Shown in pieces: positions 33,650 to 44,792 of a stretch of DNA of 64,000 nt. A model generated the notes under the pieces. That model did not search any database. It saw nothing but the letters and a program-made list of their open reading frames with translations, and had not been told where the DNA came from. A program made the position numbers and the translations under genes. The stretch's first letter is position 1. Every line of letters begins with the position of its first letter. The DNA is taken from NCBI GenBank assembly GCA_028285595.1, contig JANQOW010000045.1, forward strand, positions 1-64,000, given 5' to 3'. Source of the stretch: Hyphomicrobiales bacterium (GTDB taxonomy: Bacteria; Pseudomonadota; Alphaproteobacteria; Rhizobiales; CAJQND01).

Positions 33650-36600
33650 TTAGCTGGCGTTATCAGCCGGGCGGATACCGGGACCGGACAGATCCACCCG
33701 GTCGCCATGGCGGCGAACCACGTCGGCCAGCGCACTGAGCGCGGTGATCTGATCGGCCACCACTTTACGCATGGCATCTGCATTGGCACGGGCTTCATCG
33801 GGCATATCGATGATCGACTGGCGCATCTGACCGCGCAGATCGTCGATCTCCGCCATCACCTGCTTGGCCGCAGCATGCATGTCCTGAGCCGTGGCCGAGA
33901 AGTCCGTAGACGTTGAGGCCATGATGTTGGTCATCGCCGACATTGCCTTCTCGTACTGGTTGGACAGGTTCTGAGCGGCCAGGGCGATCTGCTCGTCGCT
34001 GGTTTTCTCCATCCGCTTCAACTCCTTGCCGAGGCCGGCAATGGTCTGCTCCAGCATGCGCGAGGTATGCTCCAGCTGGCCTGTGACCTGGCTGGTGGTG
34101 CCATCCAGACGGCCCACGATGGAATTGCTGACCTTGTCCAGTTGATCGGCAACATTGACGCTGGCGCTTTCCAGGCGGCCCGTCAGGTTGTTGCTGACGC
34201 TTTCCAGCTGACCTGTCAGCTTGCCGGATGTGGTCTCAAGCCGCTTGGTGAGGTTGAGCGTCACATCGTCCAACTGACCGGACATGTTGTCCGCGGAAGA
34301 CGCCAGGTGGCTGAGGAAGCCGGTGCTGACCGTGTCCAGCTTGGTGGCCAGATCGCCGGTTGTCGCAGCAAGCTGACCAGAGGCCTGCGCGCTGACGGTT
34401 TCCAGCTGGCTCGCCAGAGTTTGGGTCGTGGCTGCGAGTTTCTCGGCCGTCTCGGTGCTCACGGTCTCCAGCTTGGTCGCCAGGCCACCGGTCATGTCGG
34501 CGAACCGGTCCACGGTTTCCACACCGATATTGCCCAGCATTCCGGTCACATTGCCGATGGACATATCGAGCTGTGATCTCAGGCCGCTGCCAAACTGCTC
34601 CAACTGCTCGCCAAGGCCACTGGTGACCCCTTCGAGTTGGCCGGAGACCGTGGAGTTGACCTCGTCCAGATGCGTGATGATCTGACCTGCGGTGGCTTCC
34701 AGTTTCCCGCCAACAGAGGTGTTGACCTCTTCAAGCTGGGTAACGACTTGGCCAGCCGTGTTCTCCAGACGCCCGGACAGCTCGCCGCTGACCTGAGACA
34801 GTCTCTCATCGAGTGCGCCTGCAGTTTCAGAGAGCTGGCTGGCGAAGTAGCTGTTGGCCTTCTCAAGGTGCGAGGCGAACTTGGCACCGGAGGTTTCCAG
34901 GGCCTCGGCAGATTCGTTGCTGGCCTTGGCAAGCATCGCATCAGCTTCGCTAAGCCGCGTGGCCAGCGACCCGGTGCGTTCTTCCAGGTTGACAATGATG
35001 TTGCTGCCGGCAGCCGCCAGTTGGCTCGCCAGCTTGTCGCCGGCACCTGCCAATTCGTCGGTGACCTTCTCGGCAATTTCGCCAAGACCGTCCGTGGCTT
35101 TCTCCAGAGAACCAGACAGCTCCACCGTCTTGTTCTCCAGGCCCGCCACGATCGACTTGGTGGCATCGCCCAGTTGATCGGCCAGTTGCACGCCTGCAGT
35201 GGAAAGCTTGGCCACCACACCGTCTGCTGCCTCGTCAAGATTGATGTTGGCAGAGTTCATGGCTTCGGCAAAGGCTTCCGTCTTGCCTTCCAAGCCGGTC
35301 AGCATGCTGGCGCTCGCTTCGCCGATCTGAGCGGTGTACTTGTCGCCCGCCTCGTTAAGCTGGCCGGAGACCTTGGTTGCAATCTCATCAAGCTCGCCGG
35401 AGGCTTTGCTCATGGACTGCTCAAACTCGCCCTGCTTGTTCTCAAGGCCCAGAACCACCAGGGAACCGGTTTCCGTAAGCCGCTCAGACAGCTTGTCACC
35501 AACTTCGGAGAGACCGGTGATGACCTTCGTTGCCACCTGGTCAAACTCTTCTGAACGGCCTTCCAAGCCCACCAGCATGTTGGCGCTGGCTTGGCCAAGC
35601 TGTTCTGTGAGGTTGGTGCCCGCAGTGGAGAGCTCGCTTGCCACTTTGTGTGCGATTTGATCCAGCTCGCCCGTCTTGCCTTCCAGTCCGGACAGGATGG
35701 TTGTGCTGGTTTCGCCCAAACGGTTGGTCAAGCGCTCACCGGCTTCTGACAGCTCGGTGGCCACTTTCTTAGCAATCTCATCCAGCTCGCCGGTTTTTCC
35801 GTCAAGGCCGGTGAGAATGTTGGCACTGGATTCACCCAGTTGATCAGTCAGGCGTCCGCCTGCTTCGGTCAGCTCGGTGGAGACACGCTGTGCAATGAGA
35901 TCCAGCTCGCTGGCTGCCTTCGTGATGGAATTGGCCACTTCGCTGGTGCGTCCTTCCAGACCACCCACGACGTCCACGCTGGCTTGACCAAGCTGCGCAG
36001 CAACCTGCTCGCCGGCTTTTGCCAGTTCGCCGGAGACCCGCTCCACCAGTTCATCCAAGCGCCCCGCGGCCTGAGAGATGTTCTCAGCAACACCGCCGGT
36101 CTTGCCGTCCAAGCCAGCCAGGATCTTGGCGCTGGTTTCACCCAGTTGATCGGTGAGCTTCTCGCCGGCCCCGGACAGTTCCAGGGTCACGCGATTTGCG
36201 ATTTCATCCAGCTCGCTGGTGGCTTTTCCGATGTTGCCGGCCACTTCACCAGACTTGCTGTCCAGGTTCACCAGAATATTGGCACTCGCCTCGCCCAACT
36301 GGTCGGTGAGTTTGTTGCCTGCGGTCACCATCTCGGTTGTCACCCGCTCGGCAACAAGGCCCAGCTCGGAAGAGGTTTGCGTCAGCGCGCCGGAGAGCTC
36401 GCCCACTTTGCCTTCCAGATTGACGACAATGTTGCCGCCGGTCTCGCCGATCTTGTCGGTGAACTCAGAACCGGCCGTGGCCAGTTCAGAGGCAATCCGG
36501 CCTGCGATCAGGTCAAAGTCGCCGGTGGCTTTGCTCAAGACGCTGGAGAGCTTGCCGGCAGAGGCATCGAAGCGCGTGATCAGCGCTGCGCTGGTGTCCT

Positions 36601-38830
36601 CAATGCTGCCGGACAGACGCGTGCTGGTGGTGTCCATATGGGCCACGATGCCAGCATTGGTCTCGTTCAGCTTGGTAAACAATTTGTCGCCTGCCGTGGC
36701 CAGCTCGTTGGAAATCGTGTCAGCGATCTGACCGAATTCCTTCGTGGCCTGCTCCAGCAGCCCGGTCAGGTTGCCAGCCGACATATCGAAACGCTCGATC
36801 AGCGAAGCACTGGAGGCATCGATATTGTTGGTGAGGCGCGAGCTTGCTGTGCCCATGCGCTCGACAATCTGCTCGCTGGCGGACTGCAGACGCGTGGCCA
36901 ACTGGTCGCCGGTTTGCGACAGATCTGCCGTCACACGGTCGGTGGTCACCGTCATGTTCTCGGCAATCTGGTTGCTCGCCACTTCCAGACGCGCGGTCAT
37001 GTTGGTGTTCACATCCTCAAGCTGCTTGTGCAGGTGGCTGGATGTGCCTTCCAGACGTGACGTCATGTTGGAGCTGGCTTTGTCCAGCTCGGTGATCAGT
37101 GCGTTGGAGGTGGAGTCCAGACGCGAAGTCATATCGCTGCTGGCGGTGTCCATGCGGTCCATCACGCGGCCCGTGGTGCTCTCCACCCGGGTGGTCATGT
37201 CGCTGGAGGCCTGCTCCAGATAGTCGAACAGCTCTTTGCGGGCCCGTGACAGGTTCTCCACAAACTCGCCGGATGCGGTCAGCAGTTTCTCGGTGATGGC
37301 ACCACCGGAGTGCTCGATCTGTTTGGAGAGTTCCACACCGGAGGTTTCAACTTGTTTGGCAACCTCTTGGGTAGTCTCTTTAAGGTGATAGGTGATGTTA
37401 CCGCTGGTGGACGCGATCAGGTCGTTCACCTGAGTGCCGGTCTCACGCAGTTCGCTGGCAACAGAGCTGCCCACCCGCTCCAGCTGGCGAGACATTTCCG
37501 CATTCGCTTCGGAGAATTCGTTGGTGGCGGACTTCATCAGACCGGTGAACTCGCCGGCCGTATCTTTAAGGCGGCCCGCCAGGCTCTGACCTGTTGAGTC
37601 GATATGCTTGCTGATCTCGCCGTGGGTCTCGGTGATATCGCTCACCGCCTGACGCATCATGCCCGTCACGTCTTTCGCGCTGTCGCGAATGTGCTGGGTG
37701 TAGTTGGCGGTCATGCGGTTGATCTCGCCGGCAACCTCGCCGCCGCGATCTTCCAGAGACTTAACGGTTTCGGTCAGACCATCCACTTGCGTGTTCAGGT
37801 GACCGGAGAAGGCTTGCAGACCTTGCAGCACGCCTTCAGACACCTGTTCCAGACGCGCAGCCTGAGAGCTGATCTCACCGGTAGCGCCTGCCGTCTGGTC
37901 CGCCACCTGGTTCATGGTGACGTTCAAACCGTCTGTGGACGCGCGCAGTTGATGCTCCAGCGTGCCCAGCGTGTTGGACGCCTGGCTGACGATGGACTGC
38001 ATGGCTTTGGTATTCTCTTCCAAGCGCCCGAGGATCGGGTTGGCTTCATTACCGATCAGGAAGCCGGCTTGCTCCAGCGCACCGCGCTGGGTCTCCAGAC
38101 CCTGCAGCAGATTGTGGATGCGTTCTTCGTTACCGCCGAACACTCGCTCAAGCGCGCTCAGCTCTTTATGGACGAGCGTTTCCAGTTCCCCTGCCCGGTT
38201 CACGGCGTGCTCCACGCCGCCCACCAGTTGAGAGACTTCACGGCGCACAGCCTGACCCACGGTCTTCAGACCATCGGTGGTCACATCTTCAGGACGCACC
38301 AGACGCAGCGCGGTTTGCACCAACGCTTCTGAAACATGGCTCATCTGCTGGCTGCGCCGGTAGATGGACGCGACGGCAAACATCAGAACACACGGCAATG
38401 CCACGGCGATGATGAAGGCCAGCAGTTTGTCCCACTGCAGTGTTTCAAGCAGGTTGAAGTTGCCCGAACCCACAATATAGGCGGACACGAAGATCCACAT
38501 CAGCGCGCCCATGGCTGCAACCCAGAAGGGCCATTGAGAAGGCTTGCGCTTCAAACGACCGATCAGAGCCGCATTGCTGGGCTCGTTCTCGTTTGCCGGA
38601 CGTGCAACCGGGGCCTTGCCCCGCGGCGGTTGTTTGCTTTCCTGCGGGCGGTTTCCGCGGCCTGTGGTCTCAGGCGGGGGCGGAGGGCCCGGGCGCTTAG
38701 CTGCAGGTGTCCCGGTCTGCGCTGCCGCTGCAGACGGGGCTTTGGCGTCCTTACGCGGGGCGTTTCTGGACCGCCGTGTCAATCGACGCGGATTGGATCT
38801 CCGTGGATCAGCAGAACTTGTACTCGCCAT
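33650..38830 (-). CDS. Giant membrane-anchored repeat/coiled-coil protein (1726 residues)
   Basis: The N-terminal 95 residues are basic and Pro-rich, then come two membrane segments (about 100-120 and 136-157), so the rest faces the cytoplasm or lies along the membrane. From about residue 541 the chain is repetitive: 22-residue units (ASSDMTTRVE at 541, ASSDMTSRLD at 563, ASSNMTSRLE at 585), then 51-residue units starting at 810, 861, 912 and 963, then 40-residue units from 1014 (the 51-mer minus 11). All are based on 11-residue amphipathic steps, as in apolipoprotein-like helices. Proteins of this type in Hyphomicrobiales are annotated kinesin-like or apolipoprotein-like without known role; envelope or pole organisation is a guess. 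Confidence 0.85.
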   Translation of the reverse strand: MASTSSADPRRSNPRRLTRRSRNAPRKDAKAPSAAAAQTGTPAAKRPGPPPPPETTGRGNRPQESKQPPRGKAPVARPANENEPSNAALIGRLKRKPSQWPFWVAAMGALMWIFVSAYIVGSGNFNLLETLQWDKLLAFIIAVALPCVLMFAVASIYRRSQQMSHVSEALVQTALRLVRPEDVTTDGLKTVGQAVRREVSQLVGGVEHAVNRAGELETLVHKELSALERVFGGNEERIHNLLQGLETQRGALEQAGFLIGNEANPILGRLEENTKAMQSIVSQASNTLGTLEHQLRASTDGLNVTMNQVADQTAGATGEISSQAARLEQVSEGVLQGLQAFSGHLNTQVDGLTETVKSLEDRGGEVAGEINRMTANYTQHIRDSAKDVTGMMRQAVSDITETHGEISKHIDSTGQSLAGRLKDTAGEFTGLMKSATNEFSEANAEMSRQLERVGSSVASELRETGTQVNDLIASTSGNITYHLKETTQEVAKQVETSGVELSKQIEHSGGAITEKLLTASGEFVENLSRARKELFDYLEQASSDMTTRVESTTGRVMDRMDTASSDMTSRLDSTSNALITELDKASSNMTSRLEGTSSHLHKQLEDVNTNMTARLEVASNQIAENMTVTTDRVTADLSQTGDQLATRLQSASEQIVERMGTASSRLTNNIDASSASLIERFDMSAGNLTGLLEQATKEFGQIADTISNELATAGDKLFTKLNETNAGIVAHMDTTSTRLSGSIEDTSAALITRFDASAGKLSSVLSKATGDFDLIAGRIASELATAGSEFTDKIGETGGNIVVNLEGKVGELSGALTQTSSELGLVAERVTTEMVTAGNKLTDQLGEASANILVNLDSKSGEVAGNIGKATSELDEIANRVTLELSGAGEKLTDQLGETSAKILAGLDGKTGGVAENISQAAGRLDELVERVSGELAKAGEQVAAQLGQASVDVVGGLEGRTSEVANSITKAASELDLIAQRVSTELTEAGGRLTDQLGESSANILTGLDGKTGELDEIAKKVATELSEAGERLTNRLGETSTTILSGLEGKTGELDQIAHKVASELSTAGTNLTEQLGQASANMLVGLEGRSEEFDQVATKVITGLSEVGDKLSERLTETGSLVVLGLENKQGEFEQSMSKASGELDEIATKVSGQLNEAGDKYTAQIGEASASMLTGLEGKTEAFAEAMNSANINLDEAADGVVAKLSTAGVQLADQLGDATKSIVAGLENKTVELSGSLEKATDGLGEIAEKVTDELAGAGDKLASQLAAAGSNIIVNLEERTGSLATRLSEADAMLAKASNESAEALETSGAKFASHLEKANSYFASQLSETAGALDERLSQVSGELSGRLENTAGQVVTQLEEVNTSVGGKLEATAGQIITHLDEVNSTVSGQLEGVTSGLGEQLEQFGSGLRSQLDMSIGNVTGMLGNIGVETVDRFADMTGGLATKLETVSTETAEKLAATTQTLASQLETVSAQASGQLAATTGDLATKLDTVSTGFLSHLASSADNMSGQLDDVTLNLTKRLETTSGKLTGQLESVSNNLTGRLESASVNVADQLDKVSNSIVGRLDGTTSQVTGQLEHTSRMLEQTIAGLGKELKRMEKTSDEQIALAAQNLSNQYEKAMSAMTNIMASTSTDFSATAQDMHAAAKQVMAEIDDLRGQMRQSIIDMPDEARANADAMRKVVADQITALSALADVVRRHGDRVDLSGPGIRPADNAS

Positions 38831-39319
38831 AACTAACTTCCCGCACTCTCAAACTGTTATCACACCAGGCCTAATAGCACGATCTGTGCCAACCCAGGCT
38901 TGACCAACCGGACCGAAATAGGAGGCTTTGAACAGGATACGTCAACACACTCACCACACCACCACGAAAGTGGGCGGTACGTTGCTGGCGAATTCTGTCG
39001 ATTTTGTGTACCCACACCACGCCGCCAGCTTGTTGTTTTGCGCTATCCTGTCCGAGGTCTGATGAAGAGGCCTCCCCCCGTCCCTTTTGGCGCAAGTCCC
39101 TAATTAATAGCCGATTTTGCGGTTTTAATAAACCGGGGGCATACGCCCCGACTCAAGAAACGTAAATATTGGTTAAGATTTTTAAGGCACTGATTTCAAA
39201 AGGGTAATTTGATTCATTTTGGGGCAGACCCGCGTCCGGCGGCAGCAAACCCGAAAGCGGTCAACCTTTTGATAACCTTCAAATGCGCCAAATTGGCCAA
39301 AATCAAGGGCTTCTTCTCC
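38831..39319. other. Intergenic region between the giant gene and the Hpt gene
   Basis: About 490 bases separating divergent genes. The right half is unusually AT-rich for this genome. It contains two small perfect hairpins side by side, CGGTTT-TAAT-AAACCG (39120-39135) and GGGGC-ATAC-GCCCC (39136-39149). The first lies in the AT-rich sequence where the Hpt-gene promoter would be expected. I see no gene. Confidence 0.55.
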
Positions 39320-39688
39320 ATGACACACGCCGCCGTCTCCGCCACTCAGTTTTCAAAGCCAGAGATTGGCCCCATCGATATGGAGCACCTGCTCCACTAC
39401 ACCATGGGCGATGAGGCCTTGGCGCGCGAGGTGCTGGGCCTCTTCTGTACCCAGGGCCGCATCTATCTGGAGCAGCTTTGCGCAACTCAAGATCCCCAAG
39501 AGAGGAAGAGCGCAGCACACACGTTGAAGGGCTCAGCAAGAGGCGTGGGAGCGCATCACGTGGCGAACCTGTCCGAAACCCTGGAAGAGCTGGCGGCTGC
39601 GCCCGATGAAGCGGCCTGGACCAGTGCTCTTGGGTCGCTGAAGACGGTCTTCGACGAAGCTGCCGCGCATGTTGCCGAAATGGACTGA
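39320..39688 (+). CDS. Histidine phosphotransfer (Hpt) domain protein
   Basis: A 122-residue stand-alone Hpt protein. The phosphoacceptor is H67 in SAAHTLKGSARGVGA, the classical Hpt motif, flanked by helices. Such proteins relay phosphate between hybrid kinases and response regulators. I prefer the ATG at 39320, since the upstream extension is basic and unlike Hpt proteins. No kinase or response regulator is adjacent; the giant membrane protein is divergent. Confidence 0.88.
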   Translation: MTHAAVSATQFSKPEIGPIDMEHLLHYTMGDEALAREVLGLFCTQGRIYLEQLCATQDPQERKSAAHTLKGSARGVGAHHVANLSETLEELAAAPDEAAWTSALGSLKTVFDEAAAHVAEMD

Positions 39689-39853
39689 GCGCTCCCCTGC
39701 GTCACAAAATATTGAGCGGTTGCGAATATCGCGCATTGCGTTCGCCCATCGTCTCGCCTATATCCCCGGCTGGTTTGCTTTCCCGCGGACCCTGAAGCTC
39801 CGTGGCACTTAAGGCAAAGCGCAACTGCAGCCCGCAAAGACCGAAGACGCAAG

Positions 39854-40174
39854 ATGGCAAAAATTACCTTTATTCAAGACGATGGAAGTCAACAAACGGT
39901 AGATGCCGAGGACGGTATGACCGTTATGGAATCTGCCGTCAAAAACATGGTGCCCGGCATTGACGCTGATTGCGGCGGAGCCTGCGCCTGCGCCACCTGT
40001 CATGTGTACGTAGAACCGGAGTGGCAAGAAGCCACGGGCGAGCGCGAAGAGATGGAAGAAGACATGCTCGACTTCGCCTTCGACGTTCGAGAGAACTCCA
40101 GACTGTCCTGCCAGATCAAGGTCAGCTCTGCTTTGGATGGGCTCACTGTCCGGGTTCCAGAAAAGCAATTCTGA
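39854..40174 (+). CDS. 2Fe-2S ferredoxin, adrenodoxin/FdVI type
   Basis: A 106-residue ferredoxin. The cluster ligands follow the pattern C-x5-C-x2-C in [19 protein letters not shown] and a final Cys in RLSCQI. This vertebrate-type group delivers electrons to P450s, Rieske oxygenases or Fe-S assembly. The acidic segment [14 protein letters not shown] is the partner-binding helix. The ferredoxin reductase gene follows 52 bases later, so the two form an electron-transfer pair. Confidence 0.95.
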   Translation: MAKITFIQDDGSQQTVDAEDGMTVMESAVKNMVPGIDADCGGACACATCHVYVEPEWQEATGEREEMEEDMLDFAFDVRENSRLSCQIKVSSALDGLTVRVPEKQF

Positions 40175-40223
40175 CCCCGAAGGTCCGCATCTCCGCGGGC
40201 CCCTTTGAGATTGAGGAACGTGA

Positions 40224-41252
<1,029 letters not shown>

Positions 41253-41348
41253 CGCCCACTTTCAGGTTGCAAAACCGGCCACCGTTTCAACGCAATATTA
41301 ACCCTGTTGCGCCAGGTTTAGAGCCAGTTTTCAATCTGGAGAAGCGTT

Positions 41349-42149
41349 ATGCGCCGCATTGGGGCCACCGGGGAATCTTTGTCGAAAGCGTTGGGGTTTG
41401 CCTGCATCCTGTCTTTGACGGCTGCGGTCGGCGGATGCAGCATGTCCAATCTGGACGACCGCTCTTGGGAAGACCCCCTCCCCCCTGCACGGGCAACTGA
41501 CGGCATCACCACAGGGTCCGCAGCGCGGCCACAGCCCGCCGGCCGCCTGATCTATGTCCGTCCCGGCGACACCGCTTATTCTCTGGCGCGGGCGAACGCG
41601 ATCACCGTGCCGCAATTGGCGGCGGCCAACAATCTTCCACCCCCCTATGCGCTCTCCGTGGGTCAGCGCCTGACCATCCCGACGGCCAGAACCGATCATA
41701 TTCGGACAGGCTCTGTCGCCCCGCCTCGGCATGCGGCGCCTCGCCCTCAGACCAGCACGGTATTGGTCACCGTACAGCCCGGCGACACGCTCTACTCCAT
41801 CTCCAAGCGCTATGGCACCACGGTGCCGGAAGTCGCCCGCCTGAACCATCTTCAGCCGCCCTACGCCTTGCGTCTCGGCCAACGGTTGACTGTTCCAGGT
41901 CACATTGGACCGCCCCGCACAGACGCGGGCGCCCCACCGCGCATCGCCGCTGCGCCTCAGCCAAGACCGGCCGCAAGCACCAGCCGCAACCGCGACTACA
42001 TCTATTACTTCCACAAGGTGAAGCCGGGCGAGACCCTGCCCGGCATTGCCCAGCAATACCGGGTGGAGGTGGCCACCTTGGCGGCCTTCAATCAGCTACA
42101 ACAGTCGGCCCGCTTGCGGACTGGCCAGGTGATCCGCGTGCCTATGTAG
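41349..42149 (+). CDS. Outer-membrane lipoprotein with three LysM domains
   Basis: A 266-residue protein with a lipobox (SLTAAVGGC, lipidated Cys near 30) and three LysM peptidoglycan-binding repeats: IYVRPGDTAYSLARANAIT, VTVQPGDTLYSISKRYGTT and HKVKPGETLPGIAQQYRVE. Pro/Ala-rich linkers separate them. Unlike NlpD and related activators, no M23 peptidase domain follows, so the protein probably binds and organises peptidoglycan without cutting it. A GGAGA site precedes the ATG. Confidence 0.92.
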   Translation: MRRIGATGESLSKALGFACILSLTAAVGGCSMSNLDDRSWEDPLPPARATDGITTGSAARPQPAGRLIYVRPGDTAYSLARANAITVPQLAAANNLPPPYALSVGQRLTIPTARTDHIRTGSVAPPRHAAPRPQTSTVLVTVQPGDTLYSISKRYGTTVPEVARLNHLQPPYALRLGQRLTVPGHIGPPRTDAGAPPRIAAAPQPRPAASTSRNRDYIYYFHKVKPGETLPGIAQQYRVEVATLAAFNQLQQSARLRTGQVIRVPM

Positions 42150-43071
42150 CGCGCGGCGGCCTTAGCCAATCCATCAGCCGACCGTCTATGACGGCCAAAC
42201 CGAGCGCGATGAGCGCCATACCCGCGATGTGCTCTGGCCGCAGCACCTCTCCGAGAATGAGCGTTCCCAACACGATGGCGCTCACCGGCACCAGAAATGT
42301 CACCAAAGCCACGTTGGTTGCCCCTGCCACCTGAAGGATGCGGAAGTAGAGGATATAGGCCAGCGCGGTGGACCCCACTGCAATACCGAGAACAGAACCA
42401 ATCACATCCCAACCGGGCATGCTGAGGGTCCAGGGCCGATCGATCACACACACCAGCGGCAGCAACAACAAGCTGGAGCACGTCACCTGGCCCGTCGCTG
42501 TTGCAAGGGGCGTGACCCCGGAAAAGCGCCGGCCGAACGTGGCGGCGAACGCGTAAGAGACCGCCGCGCCGACACACGCGATCTGACCGGCCAGCCCCAC
42601 ATCACCGCCGCCCAGCACGCCGGGGCCCATCAGAACAACGATACCGGCAAATCCTGCCGTGACGCCGATAACCTTCGCCCTGGACATACGCTCATCAGCA
42701 AGCAGCACATGCGCCACCAGAACCGTAAAGAACGGTGTGGTGGCATTGATGATGGACGCAAGGCTGGAGGAGATCTGTGTCTGTCCCCACACAAGCAGGG
42801 AGAACGGCACGGCATTGTTCAAGAACCCCATAATGAGGAAGTCTTTCCACGGCAGGTTCTGCCGCTTGGCCTTGGGAACGCTTGCAAGGAACACCAGCCA
42901 CAACACAGCCGCCCCCAGCATCACGCGCAGGAACACCACCGTGAGGGTGGGCAACCCCCGCAGAGCCACTTCGGCAAAGAAGAAGGAACCGCCCCAGAGA
43001 ATGGAGAGCGTAATGAGCATGGCCCAAGCCATCAGGCCCATGCGATTTTCGATTGTTTTTGCAGCAGTCAT
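42142..43071 (-). CDS. EamA-family (DMT) transporter
   Basis: A 309-residue inner-membrane protein with ten predicted helices in two EamA repeats (ILWGGSFFFAEVALRGLPTL in the first, SYAFAATFGRRF and GSTALAYILYFRIL in the second). Members export or import metabolites such as amino acids. The start at 43071 begins just before the first helix; an alternative 19 codons earlier is possible. Its stop overlaps the convergent LysM gene by eight bases. Substrate unknown. Confidence 0.9.
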   Translation of the reverse strand: MTAAKTIENRMGLMAWAMLITLSILWGGSFFFAEVALRGLPTLTVVFLRVMLGAAVLWLVFLASVPKAKRQNLPWKDFLIMGFLNNAVPFSLLVWGQTQISSSLASIINATTPFFTVLVAHVLLADERMSRAKVIGVTAGFAGIVVLMGPGVLGGGDVGLAGQIACVGAAVSYAFAATFGRRFSGVTPLATATGQVTCSSLLLLPLVCVIDRPWTLSMPGWDVIGSVLGIAVGSTALAYILYFRILQVAGATNVALVTFLVPVSAIVLGTLILGEVLRPEHIAGMALIALGLAVIDGRLMDWLRPPRAT

Positions 43072-43151
43072 GGTGGACGAACCATAGGCCCCTGCGGAGC
43101 CTTCGCCCACCCGATTCTTGTGCCTCATCCAAAGCTTTGGTGGAGCACCGC

Positions 43152-44792
43152 CTAGCGCCAGGTGTCGTCCTTTGCGTCATAGGCGCCGAGGCTCAGATCA
43201 TCTGTGGCCGCCAACATGCGCTGCTTGGCGATTTTGCGCGAGGGCGTTCTGGGGAAGTCGTCCACATAGGAGATGTAGCGCGGCAGCTTGAACTTGGCCA
43301 AATGGGCCCCACAAAGCTCCAGGATGCGCGCTGGCGGGCAGTTCTCAGGTGCCACCCCTTCCTTCAAGCGGATATAGGCCTTCACTTCCTCGCCCCGGTC
43401 CGGGTCCGGGACGGGCACGATGGCGCTCTCAACAACATCATCAAGCTCGTTGAGAACGGCCTCCACCTCCCGCGCGGCGATGTTCTCGCCTGACCGCTTC
43501 ACCATGTCCTTGATCCGGCCCACGATGAAGTAATAGCCATCCTCGTCCTGATAGAAGATGTCGCCGGTGCGGAACCACGCACCGCGGAACACCTCCCGAT
43601 TGGCCTCAGGGCGCTTATAGTAGCCCCACATGATGCCGCGGCCAGCCACCCAAAGCTCGCCGCGCGCGCCGGTGGCAACGTCCCGTCCCTCCTCATCCAC
43701 AATCTTCAGCTTGCGATCTGGAGCCGGCAATCCGCAGGTCCGCGCGAAGTTGCGCTCTCCGGCCGACATGGGCGTGACGGTGGCGGTGCCCAGTTCGGTC
43801 ATCCCATATGCATCACGTGCCGCGCAGGCCGGAAAACGCTGTTCCAGGGTGCGCTTGCTCTCCGGGCGCCAACCAAAGGCATATATGTATCTGAGGCACA
43901 CGTCTTGATCGCGTTCCGACGGCGGGAACGCTTTAAGAGCAGGTTCCGGGAATGTACAGCTATGGATCCGGTAATCGATCAGCCAATCCATAAACCGGCT
44001 CATGCTCATGCGCCGGGCCACGTAGCAACTGGCATCCAGATAGAAGGCCGACAGGAGCTGCCACATGCCGTCCATGTAAAAGAACGGCGCCCAGACCAGC
44101 ACGTTCTCAATGCCATGATCGGCCCCACCGCGGGTGAACGCCAGGGCATAACTCGCCCTCAACCAGTATTCATGGGTCAGCATGCAGCCCTTGGGAAAGC
44201 CCGTGGTCCCGGAAGTGTATTGAATGTTCAACAAGTCCGAGGCTTCAACCGCCTGCGGAGCCTCGAACGGAAAGGTCCCCGCTTCGATAAGTCCATAAAG
44301 GTCTCTTTGGTCGCCAGGCGGATGGCCGCACACCACCATATTGTGGTCAGTGATCATCTCCGGGCGCTCAGGTATCTCGGCAAAGATGGGCAGGAACTCC
44401 TCATCGATCACCAAAAACTGAGCGTCTGAATCATTCAGAACGAACGACAGTTCCGTCGCCGTATACCCTGTGTTCACGGGCACCATCACCGCCCCGAGGC
44501 GCGCGATCGCGCTCCACACAATCAAGGTCTCCGGGACATTCGGCAGCATAACCGCCACATGCGCGCCCTTGCGCACCCCAAGACCGCTCAGTGAAGAAGC
44601 CAGCCGGTCAGCCCGCTCGTGCAGTTGGTTGAACGTGAGCGAAACGTCATCCTGGAACCAATACCCCGCCACCTGATCGCCAAGGCGTTCGGCCCTTTCT
44701 TTCAGGAAGGCGCCAAGCGTCTGCGGGATCGCGGCCGTCTGCATGGTGCGATCGGTCTCGCGAACCTCGGCAAGGTCAGCCCGCCCCGTCAT
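43152..44792 (-). CDS. Acyl-CoA ligase (class I adenylate-forming enzyme)
   Basis: A 546-residue ATP-dependent CoA ligase. The core motifs are visible in order: YTSGTTGFPKG (phosphate loop), YGMTELG, WFRTGD, GRIKDMVKRSGENI and PRTPSRKIAKQ with the catalytic Lys. The start overlaps the stop of the enoyl-CoA hydratase gene (ATGA), so the pair is coupled. Substrate loops are not diagnostic; carnitine- or crotonobetaine-type ligases (CaiC) and fatty or aromatic acid ligases are all possible. With the hydratase-like partner it activates and processes one carboxylic acid. Confidence 0.9.
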   Translation of the reverse strand: MTGRADLAEVRETDRTMQTAAIPQTLGAFLKERAERLGDQVAGYWFQDDVSLTFNQLHERADRLASSLSGLGVRKGAHVAVMLPNVPETLIVWSAIARLGAVMVPVNTGYTATELSFVLNDSDAQFLVIDEEFLPIFAEIPERPEMITDHNMVVCGHPPGDQRDLYGLIEAGTFPFEAPQAVEASDLLNIQYTSGTTGFPKGCMLTHEYWLRASYALAFTRGGADHGIENVLVWAPFFYMDGMWQLLSAFYLDASCYVARRMSMSRFMDWLIDYRIHSCTFPEPALKAFPPSERDQDVCLRYIYAFGWRPESKRTLEQRFPACAARDAYGMTELGTATVTPMSAGERNFARTCGLPAPDRKLKIVDEEGRDVATGARGELWVAGRGIMWGYYKRPEANREVFRGAWFRTGDIFYQDEDGYYFIVGRIKDMVKRSGENIAAREVEAVLNELDDVVESAIVPVPDPDRGEEVKAYIRLKEGVAPENCPPARILELCGAHLAKFKLPRYISYVDDFPRTPSRKIAKQRMLAATDDLSLGAYDAKDDTWR

